64,000 nucleotides of DNA from Paenibacillus zeisoli (GCF_003994465.1 NZ_RZNX01000001.1:248001-312000), one strand, 5' to 3'; positions 17,804-26,199 are shown, counted from the first letter of the stretch. Translations and numbers: made by a program. The notes: a model not told the origin generated them from the sequence alone.

Positions 17804-18811
17804 ATGATTACATTAGGAGTACTGGACCAGGTCTATATCTCCGAAGGCTACGGGGCTACTGAAGGTCTGCAGCAATCCACTCGACTTGCTCAAGCAGTAG
17901 AAGAGCTGGGTTACTCCAGATTCTGGGTATCCGAGCATCATTCCATGCCAGCGCTAGCCTTCTCAAGCCCGGAGGTCTTGATTGCCCATCTCGCCGCAGC
18001 GACCTCCCGGATTCGAGTTGGCTCTGGTGGAATCATGCTTCCACACTATAGCGCATATAAAGTGGCTGAGAATTTCCGGCTGCTGGAGGCCCTGCATCCA
18101 GGGCGGATCGATCTGGGCCTCGGACGTGCTCCAGGCGGCATGCCGCTCGCAACAAAAGCACTTCAACAGGATAAATACGTAGATGTTAATAAATACCCTC
18201 AGCAGGTACTCGATATCATTGGCTATTTGCATGGATCACTCCCAAGCGGGCATCCATTTGAGAAGCTTCTGGCATCTCCTTCGATTCCTACGGCACCCGA
18301 AATATGGCTGCTAGGTTCAAGTGGGGAGAGTGCTAGACTTGCAGCTATGCTGGGGACTTCCTACGCTTTCGCTGAGTTCTTCGGCACACCCGGCGGAGAG
18401 CAAGCGACAAAGTACTACAACGAGCATTTTGAGCCCCGTGATGAACTTCCGAAACAACCTCGCTCCATGATTGCAACGCTGGCCATCTGTGCCGAGACGG
18501 AAGAAGAGGCCAACCGACTGGCATTCAGCAGTGATTTGTTATTCCTTGGAATAAGAACAGGCTTGGTGGTTCCTTATCTGCCTTCCGTGCAGACAGCGGA
18601 GAATTATCCTTACACAGAAGCCGATCTGATGCATATTCAGCAACTACGCACACGGCGGATTATCGGAACACCTGACCAGGTGAAAGAGAAGTTGATTCAA
18701 ATGGGCCAAGATTATGGCGCAGGCGAGATCCTTATAACGAGTCCGATCTATGACGAACAAGCAAGAATACATTCGTATCGGTTGATTGCCGAATCATTCG
18801 GAATGAAATAA
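17804..18811 (+). CDS. LLM class flavin-dependent oxidoreductase
   Basis: Luciferase-like FMN- or F420-type monooxygenase, 335 residues, of the MsnO8 subgroup (YwcH/YvbT-like). Visible are GVLDQVYISEG at the start, YSRFWVSEHHSMPALAFSSPEVL near residue 38, the substrate/flavin loop SGGIMLPHYSAYKVAENF near 74, and GRIDLGLGRAPG near 101. Flavin binding continues in IWLLGSSGESARLAA near 167. The physiological substrate is unknown. It is a lone gene, convergent with the next. Confidence 0.88.
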   Translation: MITLGVLDQVYISEGYGATEGLQQSTRLAQAVEELGYSRFWVSEHHSMPALAFSSPEVLIAHLAAATSRIRVGSGGIMLPHYSAYKVAENFRLLEALHPGRIDLGLGRAPGGMPLATKALQQDKYVDVNKYPQQVLDIIGYLHGSLPSGHPFEKLLASPSIPTAPEIWLLGSSGESARLAAMLGTSYAFAEFFGTPGGEQATKYYNEHFEPRDELPKQPRSMIATLAICAETEEEANRLAFSSDLLFLGIRTGLVVPYLPSVQTAENYPYTEADLMHIQQLRTRRIIGTPDQVKEKLIQMGQDYGAGEILITSPIYDEQARIHSYRLIAESFGMK

Positions 18812-18816
18812 GATAC

Positions 18817-19515
18817 TTACTGTTCGAAGCCATCAAGAAGAGTTCCGCCATATGGCTCCAGTGTTCTCGATACCAAAGTTTCGATAGGAGAGAGGTCCCT
18901 TCTCAGATATACAGCCTGAAGGGCTGTATCCAAATTGTCTGCCATAGCGGGATCGAATGTTTTTAACGCTCTAAATAGATGTTTGCCTTCTCCAATCCAC
19001 TGCTGATTTACTCGCAAATGAAATTCACAACAGGTTACAACCAGTCTATTTACGGAGAACCATAGCTCGACTGTGGATTCTCCTCCTCTAATATCCTCTA
19101 ACAAATCCGTAATGACATAGCGCTGAAAGTTAATTTCATTCAAAGACCAGGGCATAGGGCCATATGCCAAATCGGTTCGTGCTTCTTCAAGTACATGTAT
19201 TCCTTCTTCTTCGCATTTAATGACGTGCCCTTCAACAAGCATTCTCTGTAGCGAAGGATTCGCAGCATAGATCCCTTCATTGAAGATGTCTCTGTAGCTG
19301 TAACTGGTAAGAACAAAGCATTCAATGATCCAATCATATTCCTTAATCGTCTTATGACAAGCCATTTCAGCCGTATCGTCTACAATAACTATGTCCAGAT
19401 CAGAGTGGATGTTAGGGTCGCTCCTGCTTCCGCTGCCGCCCAAAACTGCAAGCGAGCATTTAGGAAAGTTAATCTGAATAAACTGCTCTGCCGCTGCTCT
19501 TCCCTGAATTCGCAT
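18817..19515 (-). CDS. Nucleotidyltransferase domain protein
   Basis: A 232-residue protein with an N-terminal minimal nucleotidyltransferase core: VLGGSGSRSDPNIHSDLDIV (residues 24-43), where GS and the DxD pair form the catalytic centre. The C-terminal half is helical (VELWFSVNRLVVTCCEFHL), like the substrate-binding domain of aminoglycoside adenylyltransferase-type enzymes. A ribosome site GGAGGAAA precedes the ATG. Whether it modifies an antibiotic, a protein or another metabolite cannot be said. Confidence 0.75.
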   Translation of the reverse strand: MRIQGRAAAEQFIQINFPKCSLAVLGGSGSRSDPNIHSDLDIVIVDDTAEMACHKTIKEYDWIIECFVLTSYSYRDIFNEGIYAANPSLQRMLVEGHVIKCEEEGIHVLEEARTDLAYGPMPWSLNEINFQRYVITDLLEDIRGGESTVELWFSVNRLVVTCCEFHLRVNQQWIGEGKHLFRALKTFDPAMADNLDTALQAVYLRRDLSPIETLVSRTLEPYGGTLLDGFEQ

Positions 19516-19618
19516 TTGGTTTCCTCCGAAAGGTTGTTAGTCATTTACACTTCAGCCCAAGCGGAATGCCCTCCATCTGAATAATGTAGATTAACCTATA
19601 CAGAAGGTGGTGGTAAAT

Positions 19619-19720
19619 GTGAGTCATGTTAAAGGTTATGGCGGTTTCACTTCTACAGGTGCAATCCTCGTTCTTTACATTTTGCTGGTAATTATTCTTA
19701 GCGCTGGTGTATGGGTGTAG
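19619..19720 (+). CDS. YjcZ-family sporulation-type mini-protein
   Basis: A 33-residue peptide beginning at GTG 19619 behind AAGGTGGTGG. It starts SHVKGYGGFTSTGAILVLYI and continues as one hydrophobic helix ending in SAGVWV. This is the pattern of the YjcZ/YuiB-like small membrane proteins found in spores and mother cells of Bacillus relatives: a glycine- and tyrosine-rich head followed by a single TM. A hairpin follows directly. I found no clear sporulation sigma promoter upstream. Confidence 0.75.
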   Translation: MSHVKGYGGFTSTGAILVLYILLVIILSAGVWV

Positions 19721-19731
19721 GTTGAACTTGT

Positions 19732-19766
19732 ATTAATGCCTCCTTGATCATCAGGGGGGCATTAAT
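19732..19766 (+). terminator. Hairpin after the YjcZ-like gene
   Basis: ATTAATGCCTCC / GGGGGGCATTAAT, an almost perfect 12-bp stem. The run of T is weak (CCCTT), so it may be a processing or stabilising stem as well as a terminator. Confidence 0.6.
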
Positions 19767-19829
19767 CCCTTATAACTGAATGTATGAAGCAAATGTACAT
19801 ATGTTGATATAGAACTAAGGGGGATGACA

Positions 19830-20555
19830 ATGGATTATTTGGAAATGGTGGCCCGGTTGGGTATTGGAAGCGCACATCCCGGAGGATTTCTGGCAACTAT
19901 CGAGCAGCTTGAAAAGTATAAGCCGGCAGTTGGCGGGACTGTGCTGGAAATTGGCTGCGGTACGGGCAGAACGGCATGTTATTTGGCTGAACAGGGGTAC
20001 AAGGTAGTTGCCACGGATGTAGATCCCATTCTTTTGTCAAAAGCAAAAAAAAGAGCAGCCGCTATGGGGGTTCATGTGGATTTCTGTCAGGCTGATGCGC
20101 ATGCGCTGCCTTTCCCAGACCATACATTCCAGACCATTCTGGTTGAATCCGTAACCAACTTTACTCAAGCAGGGAGATCCGTCTCCGAGTATTTTCGTGT
20201 TCTCAAGCCAACCGGGCTGCTTTACGACCGCGAGATGTTCGTCAGAACTTCAGCTCCAGACGGGGCTTTGGATGAAATGAAATCATTCTTCCGTATGCCT
20301 TCCTTAATGAAGAAAGAAGAGTGGATAAGTATAATGGAGAGCAGCGGCTTTTCCCAAATCCAGATGCTGGATCTGAGCGAGCTGAAGGATGAGAAGTTGG
20401 GCCAACAATATGAATACCCGGATGATTATCAATTTTTTGACGAAGGATCCTTGTTGGACGATAGCGTGCTGGAATGTGGGATCCGATCTTCCAATTTGAT
20501 TATGGATAACAAGGAACATTTGGAATATGGGACCCTTCGTGCCGTGAAATTATAA
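19830..20555 (+). CDS. Class I SAM-dependent methyltransferase
   Basis: A 241-residue Rossmann-fold methyltransferase. Motif I is VLEIGCGTGRTACYLAEQG near residue 36, motif II ends VVATDVDP, and motif post-I has CQADAHALPFPDHTF near residue 88, typical of UbiE/Methyltransf_11 members. ATG 19830 is preferred over ATG 19824 because AAGGGGG ends only six bases before it. The substrate is unknown. It is monocistronic and directly abuts a convergent CapA-family gene. Confidence 0.85.
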   Translation: MDYLEMVARLGIGSAHPGGFLATIEQLEKYKPAVGGTVLEIGCGTGRTACYLAEQGYKVVATDVDPILLSKAKKRAAAMGVHVDFCQADAHALPFPDHTFQTILVESVTNFTQAGRSVSEYFRVLKPTGLLYDREMFVRTSAPDGALDEMKSFFRMPSLMKKEEWISIMESSGFSQIQMLDLSELKDEKLGQQYEYPDDYQFFDEGSLLDDSVLECGIRSSNLIMDNKEHLEYGTLRAVKL

Positions 20556-21758
20556 TTACCTGAAGGCTAAATCAGGGATGAATGCAGACATATGTTTTTT
20601 GGTTTTCTCTAATTGTTGAGCCGCATTCTTAAGTCTGTCGCTGGAGGTCATCGTACTCATGGGAATGATTTTGAAGTTTCGATGATTTCTATAGTAATTG
20701 TAAGTGGGTATGAATGAGGGATGCTTAAGCGTGATTGTTTTGCTGACTCCCGTCACGGTCTTGATCACCTCAATACTCCCAATTCCCCCGATTAAGCGCT
20801 CTGTCTTCTCCTGTGCAGATAGGAAGTTCCCGAGCGAATACATTACAAAAGTTTTGTTCCCATTCTTCCCTTGAACCCAAGCCGGAGGCTGAAGCACATG
20901 CGGGTGGTTCCCGATTACAATCTGTACACCCATATCGGCTAACTGCTGTGCTAACTGCTGCTGCTCCCGGTTGGGCATTGGCTCGTACTCAGTACCCCAA
21001 TGCATCGATACAACAATTACATCTGATAGCTTCTTGGCTTTCTCTACGTCAGCTTTGATTTTGTCCAAGTTAATCAGATTAACCAGATAAGGCTTATCTT
21101 TCGGTACTGCAATTCCGTTGGTACCGTAAGTGTAGGCGAGAAAAGCGAAAGTGATATTATTGCTGGTTAAGGTGCGTAGGGTACCTGCGTCCTCCTCAGA
21201 TCGAAAGGAACCGGTATATGGCATATGCAGCTTATCCCAATAGGCTAAAGCGCTGCGAATCGCTTTCTCACCGCGGTCCATCGTATGATTATTGGCAAGA
21301 GTCACCATATCTACTCCAGCCATCTTTAGCGCGTCTCCAATCTCATGAGGACTGTTGAAAGAAGGATAGCTTGAAAGCCCGAGTTCCGAACCGCCAATCA
21401 TGGATTCCTGGTTCGCTACTAGAATATCCGGTTCCTGGGTAAGCTTTCGAATCTCATCAAACATCGGATTGAAATTATACCTGCCTTTTGAGATAGCCGC
21501 ATCTTTATAGACCGGACTATGAATTAACACGTCTCCGACAGCAGCCAGTGTGGCTCGAGTGATCACGGGTACATGAATTGTTGGAAGATTCACGGTGGAC
21601 GAGCCCGGGAGGGGAGGGATGAAAGTCCGTTCTCTCATACAGCATGAATTAGTCGCCGACTGACGAATGTTGTTGGAATCCGTAGCGGATGTACCTCCAG
21701 TACAACAGCAAAGCAATAAGAACATTGCGGCTGCACAGAAGAAGGATCTTCTACTCAA
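20556..21758 (-). CDS. CapA family lipoprotein (PgsA/CapA-type metallophosphatase fold)
   Basis: A 400-residue surface protein of the CapA family, members of which take part in poly-gamma-glutamate export or anchoring. The N terminus (FFCAAAMFLLLCCCTG) looks like a lipoprotein signal with cysteines at residues 17-19. The metallophosphoesterase-like motifs are LAAVGDVLIHSPVY, VTLANNHTMDRGE, VVSMHWGTEYEPMP and IVIGNHPHVLQP. Translation begins at TTG behind GGGGGTG. No capB, capC or pgs genes are adjacent, so an orphan function in the envelope or spore is more likely than capsule synthesis. Its stop codon abuts the methyltransferase stop. Confidence 0.85.
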   Translation of the reverse strand: MSRRSFFCAAAMFLLLCCCTGGTSATDSNNIRQSATNSCCMRERTFIPPLPGSSTVNLPTIHVPVITRATLAAVGDVLIHSPVYKDAAISKGRYNFNPMFDEIRKLTQEPDILVANQESMIGGSELGLSSYPSFNSPHEIGDALKMAGVDMVTLANNHTMDRGEKAIRSALAYWDKLHMPYTGSFRSEEDAGTLRTLTSNNITFAFLAYTYGTNGIAVPKDKPYLVNLINLDKIKADVEKAKKLSDVIVVSMHWGTEYEPMPNREQQQLAQQLADMGVQIVIGNHPHVLQPPAWVQGKNGNKTFVMYSLGNFLSAQEKTERLIGGIGSIEVIKTVTGVSKTITLKHPSFIPTYNYYRNHRNFKIIPMSTMTSSDRLKNAAQQLEKTKKHMSAFIPDLAFR

Positions 21759-21843
21759 ATAGACACCCCCTAACCGTGTAAAAGCAGCACAATAACTAAA
21801 ACTATGATGGGGTAGGGGAAAAGATACCTTTTTGAGCTATATT

Positions 21844-21882
21844 GAATATTCCTTGACGGGAATATTCCTGTAATGTTATATT
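21844..21882 (+). promoter_or_regulatory. Promoter and operator of the ArsR/AHSA1 operon
   Basis: GAATATTCC (21844-21852) and GGAATATTC (21859-21867) are perfect inverted repeats whose six-base spacer TTGACG is itself a -35 element. TATATT follows at 21877-21882, 18 bases downstream. A dimeric repressor bound here would cover the -35. The neighbouring ArsR-family gene is the obvious candidate. Confidence 0.65.
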
Positions 21883-21925
21883 GTTCTTGTAAACAGTAAT
21901 TAGCAACTCAAAGGAAATGACAACC

Positions 21926-22255
21926 ATGGATATAACTACATTTAGTGCTCTTGCTGAACCAAACCGATTAAGAATGATTGAACTTCTAGCAAGCGGCCCG
22001 CTAACCGTCGGGGAGATTGCTGAGCGTCTCCAGCTTCGCCAGCCGCAAGCCTCCAAGCATCTGCGAGTCCTTCTTGAGGCGGGACTGGTGGAGGTCAAGC
22101 CTGACGCCAATCGGCGGAACTATCAGCTGAGAACTGAGCCGCTTCAAGCTCTGGATCAATGGCTCAGTGCCTATCGCCGAATCTGGAACGAACGGTTTGA
22201 CAATCTTGATAGTTACCTGAAGAAGCTGCAATCGGAAGACAACAAATCAGAATGA
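21926..22255 (+). CDS. ArsR/SmtB-family transcriptional regulator
   Basis: A winged-helix repressor of about 109 residues. The helix-turn-helix is TVGEIAERLQLRQPQASKHLRVLLEAGLVE (residues about 28-57), and the wing ends NRRNYQLR. It lacks the metal-binding cysteines of true ArsR/CadC sensors and resembles the SdpR/YczG type usually paired with AHSA1 genes. Start is ATG 21926 or 21917; AAAGGA suits the former better. Four bases separate the stop from the ATG region of the next gene. It is probably autoregulated through the inverted repeat at 21844-21867. Confidence 0.88.
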   Translation: MDITTFSALAEPNRLRMIELLASGPLTVGEIAERLQLRQPQASKHLRVLLEAGLVEVKPDANRRNYQLRTEPLQALDQWLSAYRRIWNERFDNLDSYLKKLQSEDNKSE

Positions 22256-22275
22256 AAAATGAGGAGGAATTATTC

Positions 22276-22785
22276 ATGTCAAGCCCAATGATTTCAAAAG
22301 TAGAGGGTCAGGAATTGGTTTTGGAGCGAGTATTTAATGCGCCTCGCGATTTGGTATTCAAAGCATTCAGCGAGGCCGAGCATCTGAAGCATTGGTGGGG
22401 ACCACGAGGTTGGATCCTCACGGTATGCCATGTTGATTTTCGTCCAGAAGGAATCTGGCACTACTGTATGAAGTGCATCGATGAGAATCAAGGGGACTTT
22501 TTTGGAATGGAATCATGGGGGAAGGCGGTCTATAAGGAGATTGTTGAGGGTGAGAAGATCGTCTACGTGGATTATTTCTCAGATGCCGAAGGTAATGAAG
22601 CGGTGGGAATGCCATCTTCTTATATCACTATGACTTTTGAAGAGCAAGAGGGGCGTACCAAGCTTACCAGCCGATCCAAATATGATTCTGTGGAAGCCCT
22701 TCAAGCGGTTCTGGATATGGGTATGGAACAGGGAATTACGGAGACCTGGAACCGCCTCGCAGAGCATCTTCAGTCAATGAAGTAA
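22276..22785 (+). CDS. SRPBCC/AHSA1-domain protein
   Basis: A 169-residue START-like fold protein of the activator of Hsp90 ATPase homologue family: LVLERVFNAPRDLVFKAFSE, then HLKHWWGPRGW and the C-terminal pattern WNRLAEHLQ. These proteins bind small hydrophobic ligands in a cavity; activity is usually unknown. GAGGAGG lies eight bases before ATG 22276, which is why the upstream in-frame ATG at 22252 is rejected. The ArsR-AHSA1 pair is a common conserved unit in Bacillota. Confidence 0.88.
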   Translation: MSSPMISKVEGQELVLERVFNAPRDLVFKAFSEAEHLKHWWGPRGWILTVCHVDFRPEGIWHYCMKCIDENQGDFFGMESWGKAVYKEIVEGEKIVYVDYFSDAEGNEAVGMPSSYITMTFEEQEGRTKLTSRSKYDSVEALQAVLDMGMEQGITETWNRLAEHLQSMK

Positions 22786-22862
22786 CTCCGACAGGGTAGA
22801 GAAACTTTCCGAGAAAGTTTAAAATATACAGGGTACTGACTTATTTGGAAAGAGAGAGACGG

Positions 22863-24143
22863 ATGGAGAAGAAGAGAGACTCGTTTGTATTTTGGGTTTG
22901 CTGCGGGGTATTTGCAGTGAGTATTCTGACGATATTTATTCACCAGAATTCATTACTGCTGGGCAGTTTGGGTAAGCTGGATAATGACGATGTCAGGTAT
23001 TTGCGCAGCGGACAGTATTTATTGGAGCATGGCAAATTAATTTACTACAATCCAGTAACCACGCTATCTGCTTTCATTATGCCCGGGCTGCCCGTCTTGA
23101 TCGCTGGGATCATGAAGGTATTTGGAACAGGTGACGCGGGAATCTATGCATTTCGTATATTTCAAGCCCTCCTGACCACGGCTTCCATTGGACTTATCTA
23201 CTTGATTGCTAATCGCCTATTTGGTCTTCGGACAGCCAAAATCGCAGTGGTTCTCGCGGCAGCTTATGTTCCTATTTATTATGCGGGGGACTTGATTCTG
23301 ACGGAAACCTGCTTCACTTTTTTCCTGCTATTGCTATCCTATGTGTTCTTGATTGCACTCAGTAAGAACCGGAAACGGGATTATGTACTGCTGGGATTAG
23401 TTATTGCAGCTGCTATTTATTTTAGACCCACAGCAGCTATGCTGCCACTAATAATCGGAATGACTTGGTTGTTCCGAAGAGAGAAGCTTAAGCTTATTCT
23501 CAGAAACACAATTCTATTGGGACTAACATTAATCATATGCCTAAGCCCTTGGTGGATTCGCAATTATCAGGTGTTTCATCAATTTATACCTTTAACTAAC
23601 TCTTCTGCTAATCCTCTGCTGCTGGGGATGCTGATCAATGGGGAAGAGCCCCAGGACTTCATTCGCGATCACGAGCAGATCTATCAGACTTACCGTCACG
23701 GAAGCGAAGAGCAGCAGAAAGAACTGGCGATGATGATTTTCAAATATCAGATCACGCATCATCCTTTTATATTTGGAGCGTGGCTGATTTTTGGCAAATT
23801 GATCCGGTTGATTATTGTTCCGTTCTATTGGGCGCCGATTCTTGGAATTCCATATTGGCTTGCTGCACTTCAGCATGTCATATACTTGATCTTCAGTATT
23901 GCGGGTATATGGAAGATGCTCCGGCATAGAACCTCAGCTTATTATGGCTTCTTGAGCATTCTTGCTTATTTTGTGGTGATCTATCTTCCGTTCATCACGA
24001 TGGAACGATACTTTTACCCCACTATGCTGCTGATGATGATTCCTTTGGCTCATTTCATGGAGCAGTGGAGGGTTCTCCCGATTAATCGTCGTAGAGCACG
24101 GAGCACTTCTCTATCAGAAGCCAAAGTGAACGCAAGTGCTTAG
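22863..24143 (+). CDS. GT39/ArnT-like membrane glycosyltransferase
   Basis: A polytopic membrane protein of about 426 residues with roughly ten TM segments. It has the early loop motif LDNDDVRYLRSGQYLLEHG with an acidic DD pair, then PGLPVLIAGIMKVFG, as in dolichyl- or polyprenyl-phosphate sugar-dependent transferases (PMT_2 family). It would transfer a sugar from a lipid carrier on the outer face of the membrane; the acceptor is unknown. ATG 22863 is chosen over TTG 22845, as the purine-rich AAAGAGAGA precedes it. Confidence 0.75.
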   Translation: MEKKRDSFVFWVCCGVFAVSILTIFIHQNSLLLGSLGKLDNDDVRYLRSGQYLLEHGKLIYYNPVTTLSAFIMPGLPVLIAGIMKVFGTGDAGIYAFRIFQALLTTASIGLIYLIANRLFGLRTAKIAVVLAAAYVPIYYAGDLILTETCFTFFLLLLSYVFLIALSKNRKRDYVLLGLVIAAAIYFRPTAAMLPLIIGMTWLFRREKLKLILRNTILLGLTLIICLSPWWIRNYQVFHQFIPLTNSSANPLLLGMLINGEEPQDFIRDHEQIYQTYRHGSEEQQKELAMMIFKYQITHHPFIFGAWLIFGKLIRLIIVPFYWAPILGIPYWLAALQHVIYLIFSIAGIWKMLRHRTSAYYGFLSILAYFVVIYLPFITMERYFYPTMLLMMIPLAHFMEQWRVLPINRRRARSTSLSEAKVNASA

Positions 24144-24203
24144 GATGTGTTATTTAGTAAGGATTAACGGCATCTGAATGGTAATAATAGCATATAGACG
24201 AAG

Positions 24204-24240
24204 AGACCTTGTAAGGCTGAATGTCTTCAAGGTCTTTTTG
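24204..24240 (+). terminator. Terminator after the GT39 gene
   Basis: AGACCTTG / CAAGGTCT stem followed by TTTTTG. Confidence 0.8.
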
Positions 24241-24286
24241 ACAATTTATAAAATGTTTGATATATACTGTAGGAGGGTATAGTATA
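24238..24286 (+). promoter_or_regulatory. Promoter of ydhK-like gene with overlapping dyad
   Basis: TTGACA (24238-24243), 17 bases, TATATA (24261-24266). A dyad TATACTGT / ATAGTATA (24263-24270 and 24279-24286) sits on the -10 and start region. The -35 shares bases with the preceding terminator. Position suggests repression by a dimeric regulator; a CopY- or CsoR-like metal sensor is a guess. Confidence 0.5.
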
Positions 24287-24319
24287 CAAATAGATAGAAA
24301 TTAACAGAGGAGTGTTATT

Positions 24320-24883
24320 ATGAAAAAACATTTGCTAGTTCTCGGTGCTGCTCTAATTGTCACGTTAAGTGGATGCGGCAATAGTACGCAGCAGGAGGGT
24401 TCATCCTCCAACAATGCTACAAACAGTCATGCTGATATGGCAGAGATGAACCATTCGGGTTCAGGCGAGGTGCCGAAAGGGCTGAAAGAAGCTCAAAATC
24501 CAACCTTTAAAGTAGGGAGCCAAGCTGTGGTTGAGGCTGACCATATGCCGGGAATGAAGGGTGCGACTGCAACCATTGCAGGTGCTTACGACACCATAGC
24601 TTATGCTGTTACTTATACACCGACAACAGGTGGGGATCCGGTTCCCAATCATAAATGGGTGATTCATGAAGAACTTCAAGCCCCGCATGCGGAAGCTTAT
24701 AAGCCTGGTGATGAAGTGGTTCTTAAGGCAGATCATATGAAGGGCATGATGGGTGCCAAGGCTAAGATTGATTCAGCAGAGAAGACAACCGTCTACATGA
24801 TCGATTACACGCCTACAACAGGCGGCTCCAAAGTGACCAATCACAAATGGGTAACAGAGAGTGAGCTCACGGCAGCAAAATAA
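24320..24883 (+). CDS. YdhK family lipoprotein with two DUF1541 domains
   Basis: An exported lipoprotein of 187 residues. The signal ends LIVTLSGCGNS with the lipobox cysteine at about residue 20, then a serine/asparagine linker with a histidine/methionine patch (HADMAEMNHSG). Two tandem repeats of about 60 residues follow. Each has VVEADHMPGMKGATATI or a close variant, then YTPTTGG, NHKWV and a final EEL or ESEL. The repeated DHM..GM motifs, plus the His/Met-rich linker, suggest metal (copper) binding, but this is inference. Family function is not established. Confidence 0.88.
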   Translation: MKKHLLVLGAALIVTLSGCGNSTQQEGSSSNNATNSHADMAEMNHSGSGEVPKGLKEAQNPTFKVGSQAVVEADHMPGMKGATATIAGAYDTIAYAVTYTPTTGGDPVPNHKWVIHEELQAPHAEAYKPGDEVVLKADHMKGMMGAKAKIDSAEKTTVYMIDYTPTTGGSKVTNHKWVTESELTAAK

Positions 24884-24900
24884 TTACCGTACCTTCCTTA

Positions 24901-24924
24901 AAAACCTCGAAAAGAGGTTTTTTT
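24901..24924 (+). terminator. Terminator after the ydhK-like gene
   Basis: AAAACCTC / GAGGTTTT stem followed by a T run. Confidence 0.85.
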
Positions 24925-24962
24925 GTTTGTCTACTGATAAAATATGGGAGCCATCGAAATAG

Positions 24963-25046
24963 ACACAAGATGAGCTTCGTAGTGTCAATGCACAGATAGA
25001 GTTCATTTTGCGTGAAGCACTGAAGCAAAAAGGACGAGATAAATAA
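24963..25046 (+). pseudogene. Remnant of a ribbon-helix-helix (Arc-like) gene
   Basis: The frame TQDELRSVNAQIEFILREAL, then KQKGRDK and stop, matches the C-terminal half of small Arc-like proteins (typically ...ADELRSVNAQIEYLLREAL). A stop codon (TAG 24960-24962) precedes it in frame, and no start or ribosome site is available. The first half of the protein cannot be found. I read it as a decayed gene left between ydhK and tgl. Confidence 0.5.
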
Positions 25047-25058
25047 ATTTTGGCAGCA

Positions 25059-25847
25059 TTAAGCCCATACCTGCAACGAAAGCATGCCGACTCGAGCTGC
25101 CACGGGTCTGGACTGAAATTTTCTTAGAAATTCGAAGTCAGGATTAACCACGTAGTCGGTCAGAAATGCTGAGGTCTGACTGTTCGGCTTACGATTTCTG
25201 TTCAGCGCAGCAATAATGGTCTCCGCGCTCTTAATGCCGATTCCGTGACCATAATATAGGCCGGGCTCTAGCAAAACCACATTCTCACCCTGCCATTCAT
25301 TCTTTTCCGGGGCGACATCCGGGTTCTCGAAGTACAGGACATCGCCTGGAAAAGCCTCTTTACCTTTGTCACTGACTTGAAGTACAAGATTAGGGTCATG
25401 TTCTCCATCATATAGGAATAAGTGATTGAAATAGATATCAAACGAATCTGGGGAGATTGATTCGATTACGGCTTTGTACCATACGATAACCATGGCAGTT
25501 CCACATTCGAAAGCGTATAGCGGACCGTTCCTGTAGATATCGTTAATGGCGTCTGACGGCTTGACCCCACTTTTTAGCCGAAAACCTCCACTGCTCTCAC
25601 GAATCCAAAAAGCCTCATTACAGCGTGAGCTGCTGAATTTGGCGAATTTGACGCCACTCGAATTCAATTCTCTGGCAGCTGAAGTAATTTCCTGCCTTAC
25701 CAGCAGTTCAAATCTCAAGGAATCCAGCGAGGGATACCGATATGTGAATGAGCTTTTCTCTTTCTGCAAGACAATTGCTCTCTCAAGCTCAGACAAGGGT
25801 AACTTGCTGATCTGCTCATTTGATGTATGATCATCGATCAGAATCAT
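25059..25847 (-). CDS. tgl: Protein-glutamine gamma-glutamyltransferase
   Basis: Spore-coat transglutaminase that cross-links coat proteins such as GerQ; 262 residues compared with 245 in B. subtilis. The active-site region is NGPLYAFECGTAMVIVWYKA, with the catalytic cysteine and the conserved FxC context. Later conserved stretches are GDVLYFENPDVAPEKNEWQG and GLYYGHGIGIKSAE. ATG 25847 is used because TTGGAGG lies eight bases upstream; the longer frame begins at a TTG inside that site. It supports the sporulating nature of the host. Monocistronic. Confidence 0.93.
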   Translation of the reverse strand: MILIDDHTSNEQISKLPLSELERAIVLQKEKSSFTYRYPSLDSLRFELLVRQEITSAARELNSSGVKFAKFSSSRCNEAFWIRESSGGFRLKSGVKPSDAINDIYRNGPLYAFECGTAMVIVWYKAVIESISPDSFDIYFNHLFLYDGEHDPNLVLQVSDKGKEAFPGDVLYFENPDVAPEKNEWQGENVVLLEPGLYYGHGIGIKSAETIIAALNRNRKPNSQTSAFLTDYVVNPDFEFLRKFQSRPVAARVGMLSLQVWA

Positions 25848-26004
25848 ATTTCGTTCCTCCAATCTTATAGGACTCTACAATATTGTAGGCAGAAGCCCTG
25901 TAATTGGTGACTTGATTAGCCGGATTAATGTCCATATGCATAATCGAGTTCAGAGTGGGAGAAACTTCTGGAAGTGACAATTCTAATGAGTTAGGACGTG
26001 ACAT

Positions 26005-26148
26005 ATGCTCTGGACAGTGTTTGTAATATTACTAATACTCTGGCTGCTTGGTTTTATGTTTCACATCGCTGGAGGCCTGATACATATCCTGCTGGTTATT
26101 GCAGTGATCACACTGATCTATAATTTCATACGTGGTCGACGAAGATAA
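26005..26148 (+). CDS. lmo0937-family small membrane protein
   Basis: A 47-residue peptide: MLWTVFVILLILWLLGFM at the start, then HIAGGLIHILLVIAVITL and a basic tail FIRGRRR. This is the classic pattern of the lmo0937 family, two short membrane helices separated by a glycine pair. The family is small, widespread and of unknown function. The ribosome site (TTAGGACGTG) is weak. A terminator follows. Confidence 0.75.
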   Translation: MLWTVFVILLILWLLGFMFHIAGGLIHILLVIAVITLIYNFIRGRRR

Positions 26149-26161
26149 GACCAAGTGATAC

Positions 26162-26190
26162 AGGCTGCCGAAGATTTCGGCAGTCTTTCT
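26162..26190 (+). terminator. Terminator after the lmo0937-like gene
   Basis: AGGCTGCCGA-AGAT-TTCGGCAGTCT stem followed by TTCTTT. Confidence 0.8.
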
Positions 26191-26199
26191 TTACATTTG

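Noticed and set aside
20556-21758. CapA protein as part of a poly-gamma-glutamate capsule locus
   Set aside because: No capB, capC, pgsB or pgsC genes are adjacent; an orphan CapA family protein is the safer call.
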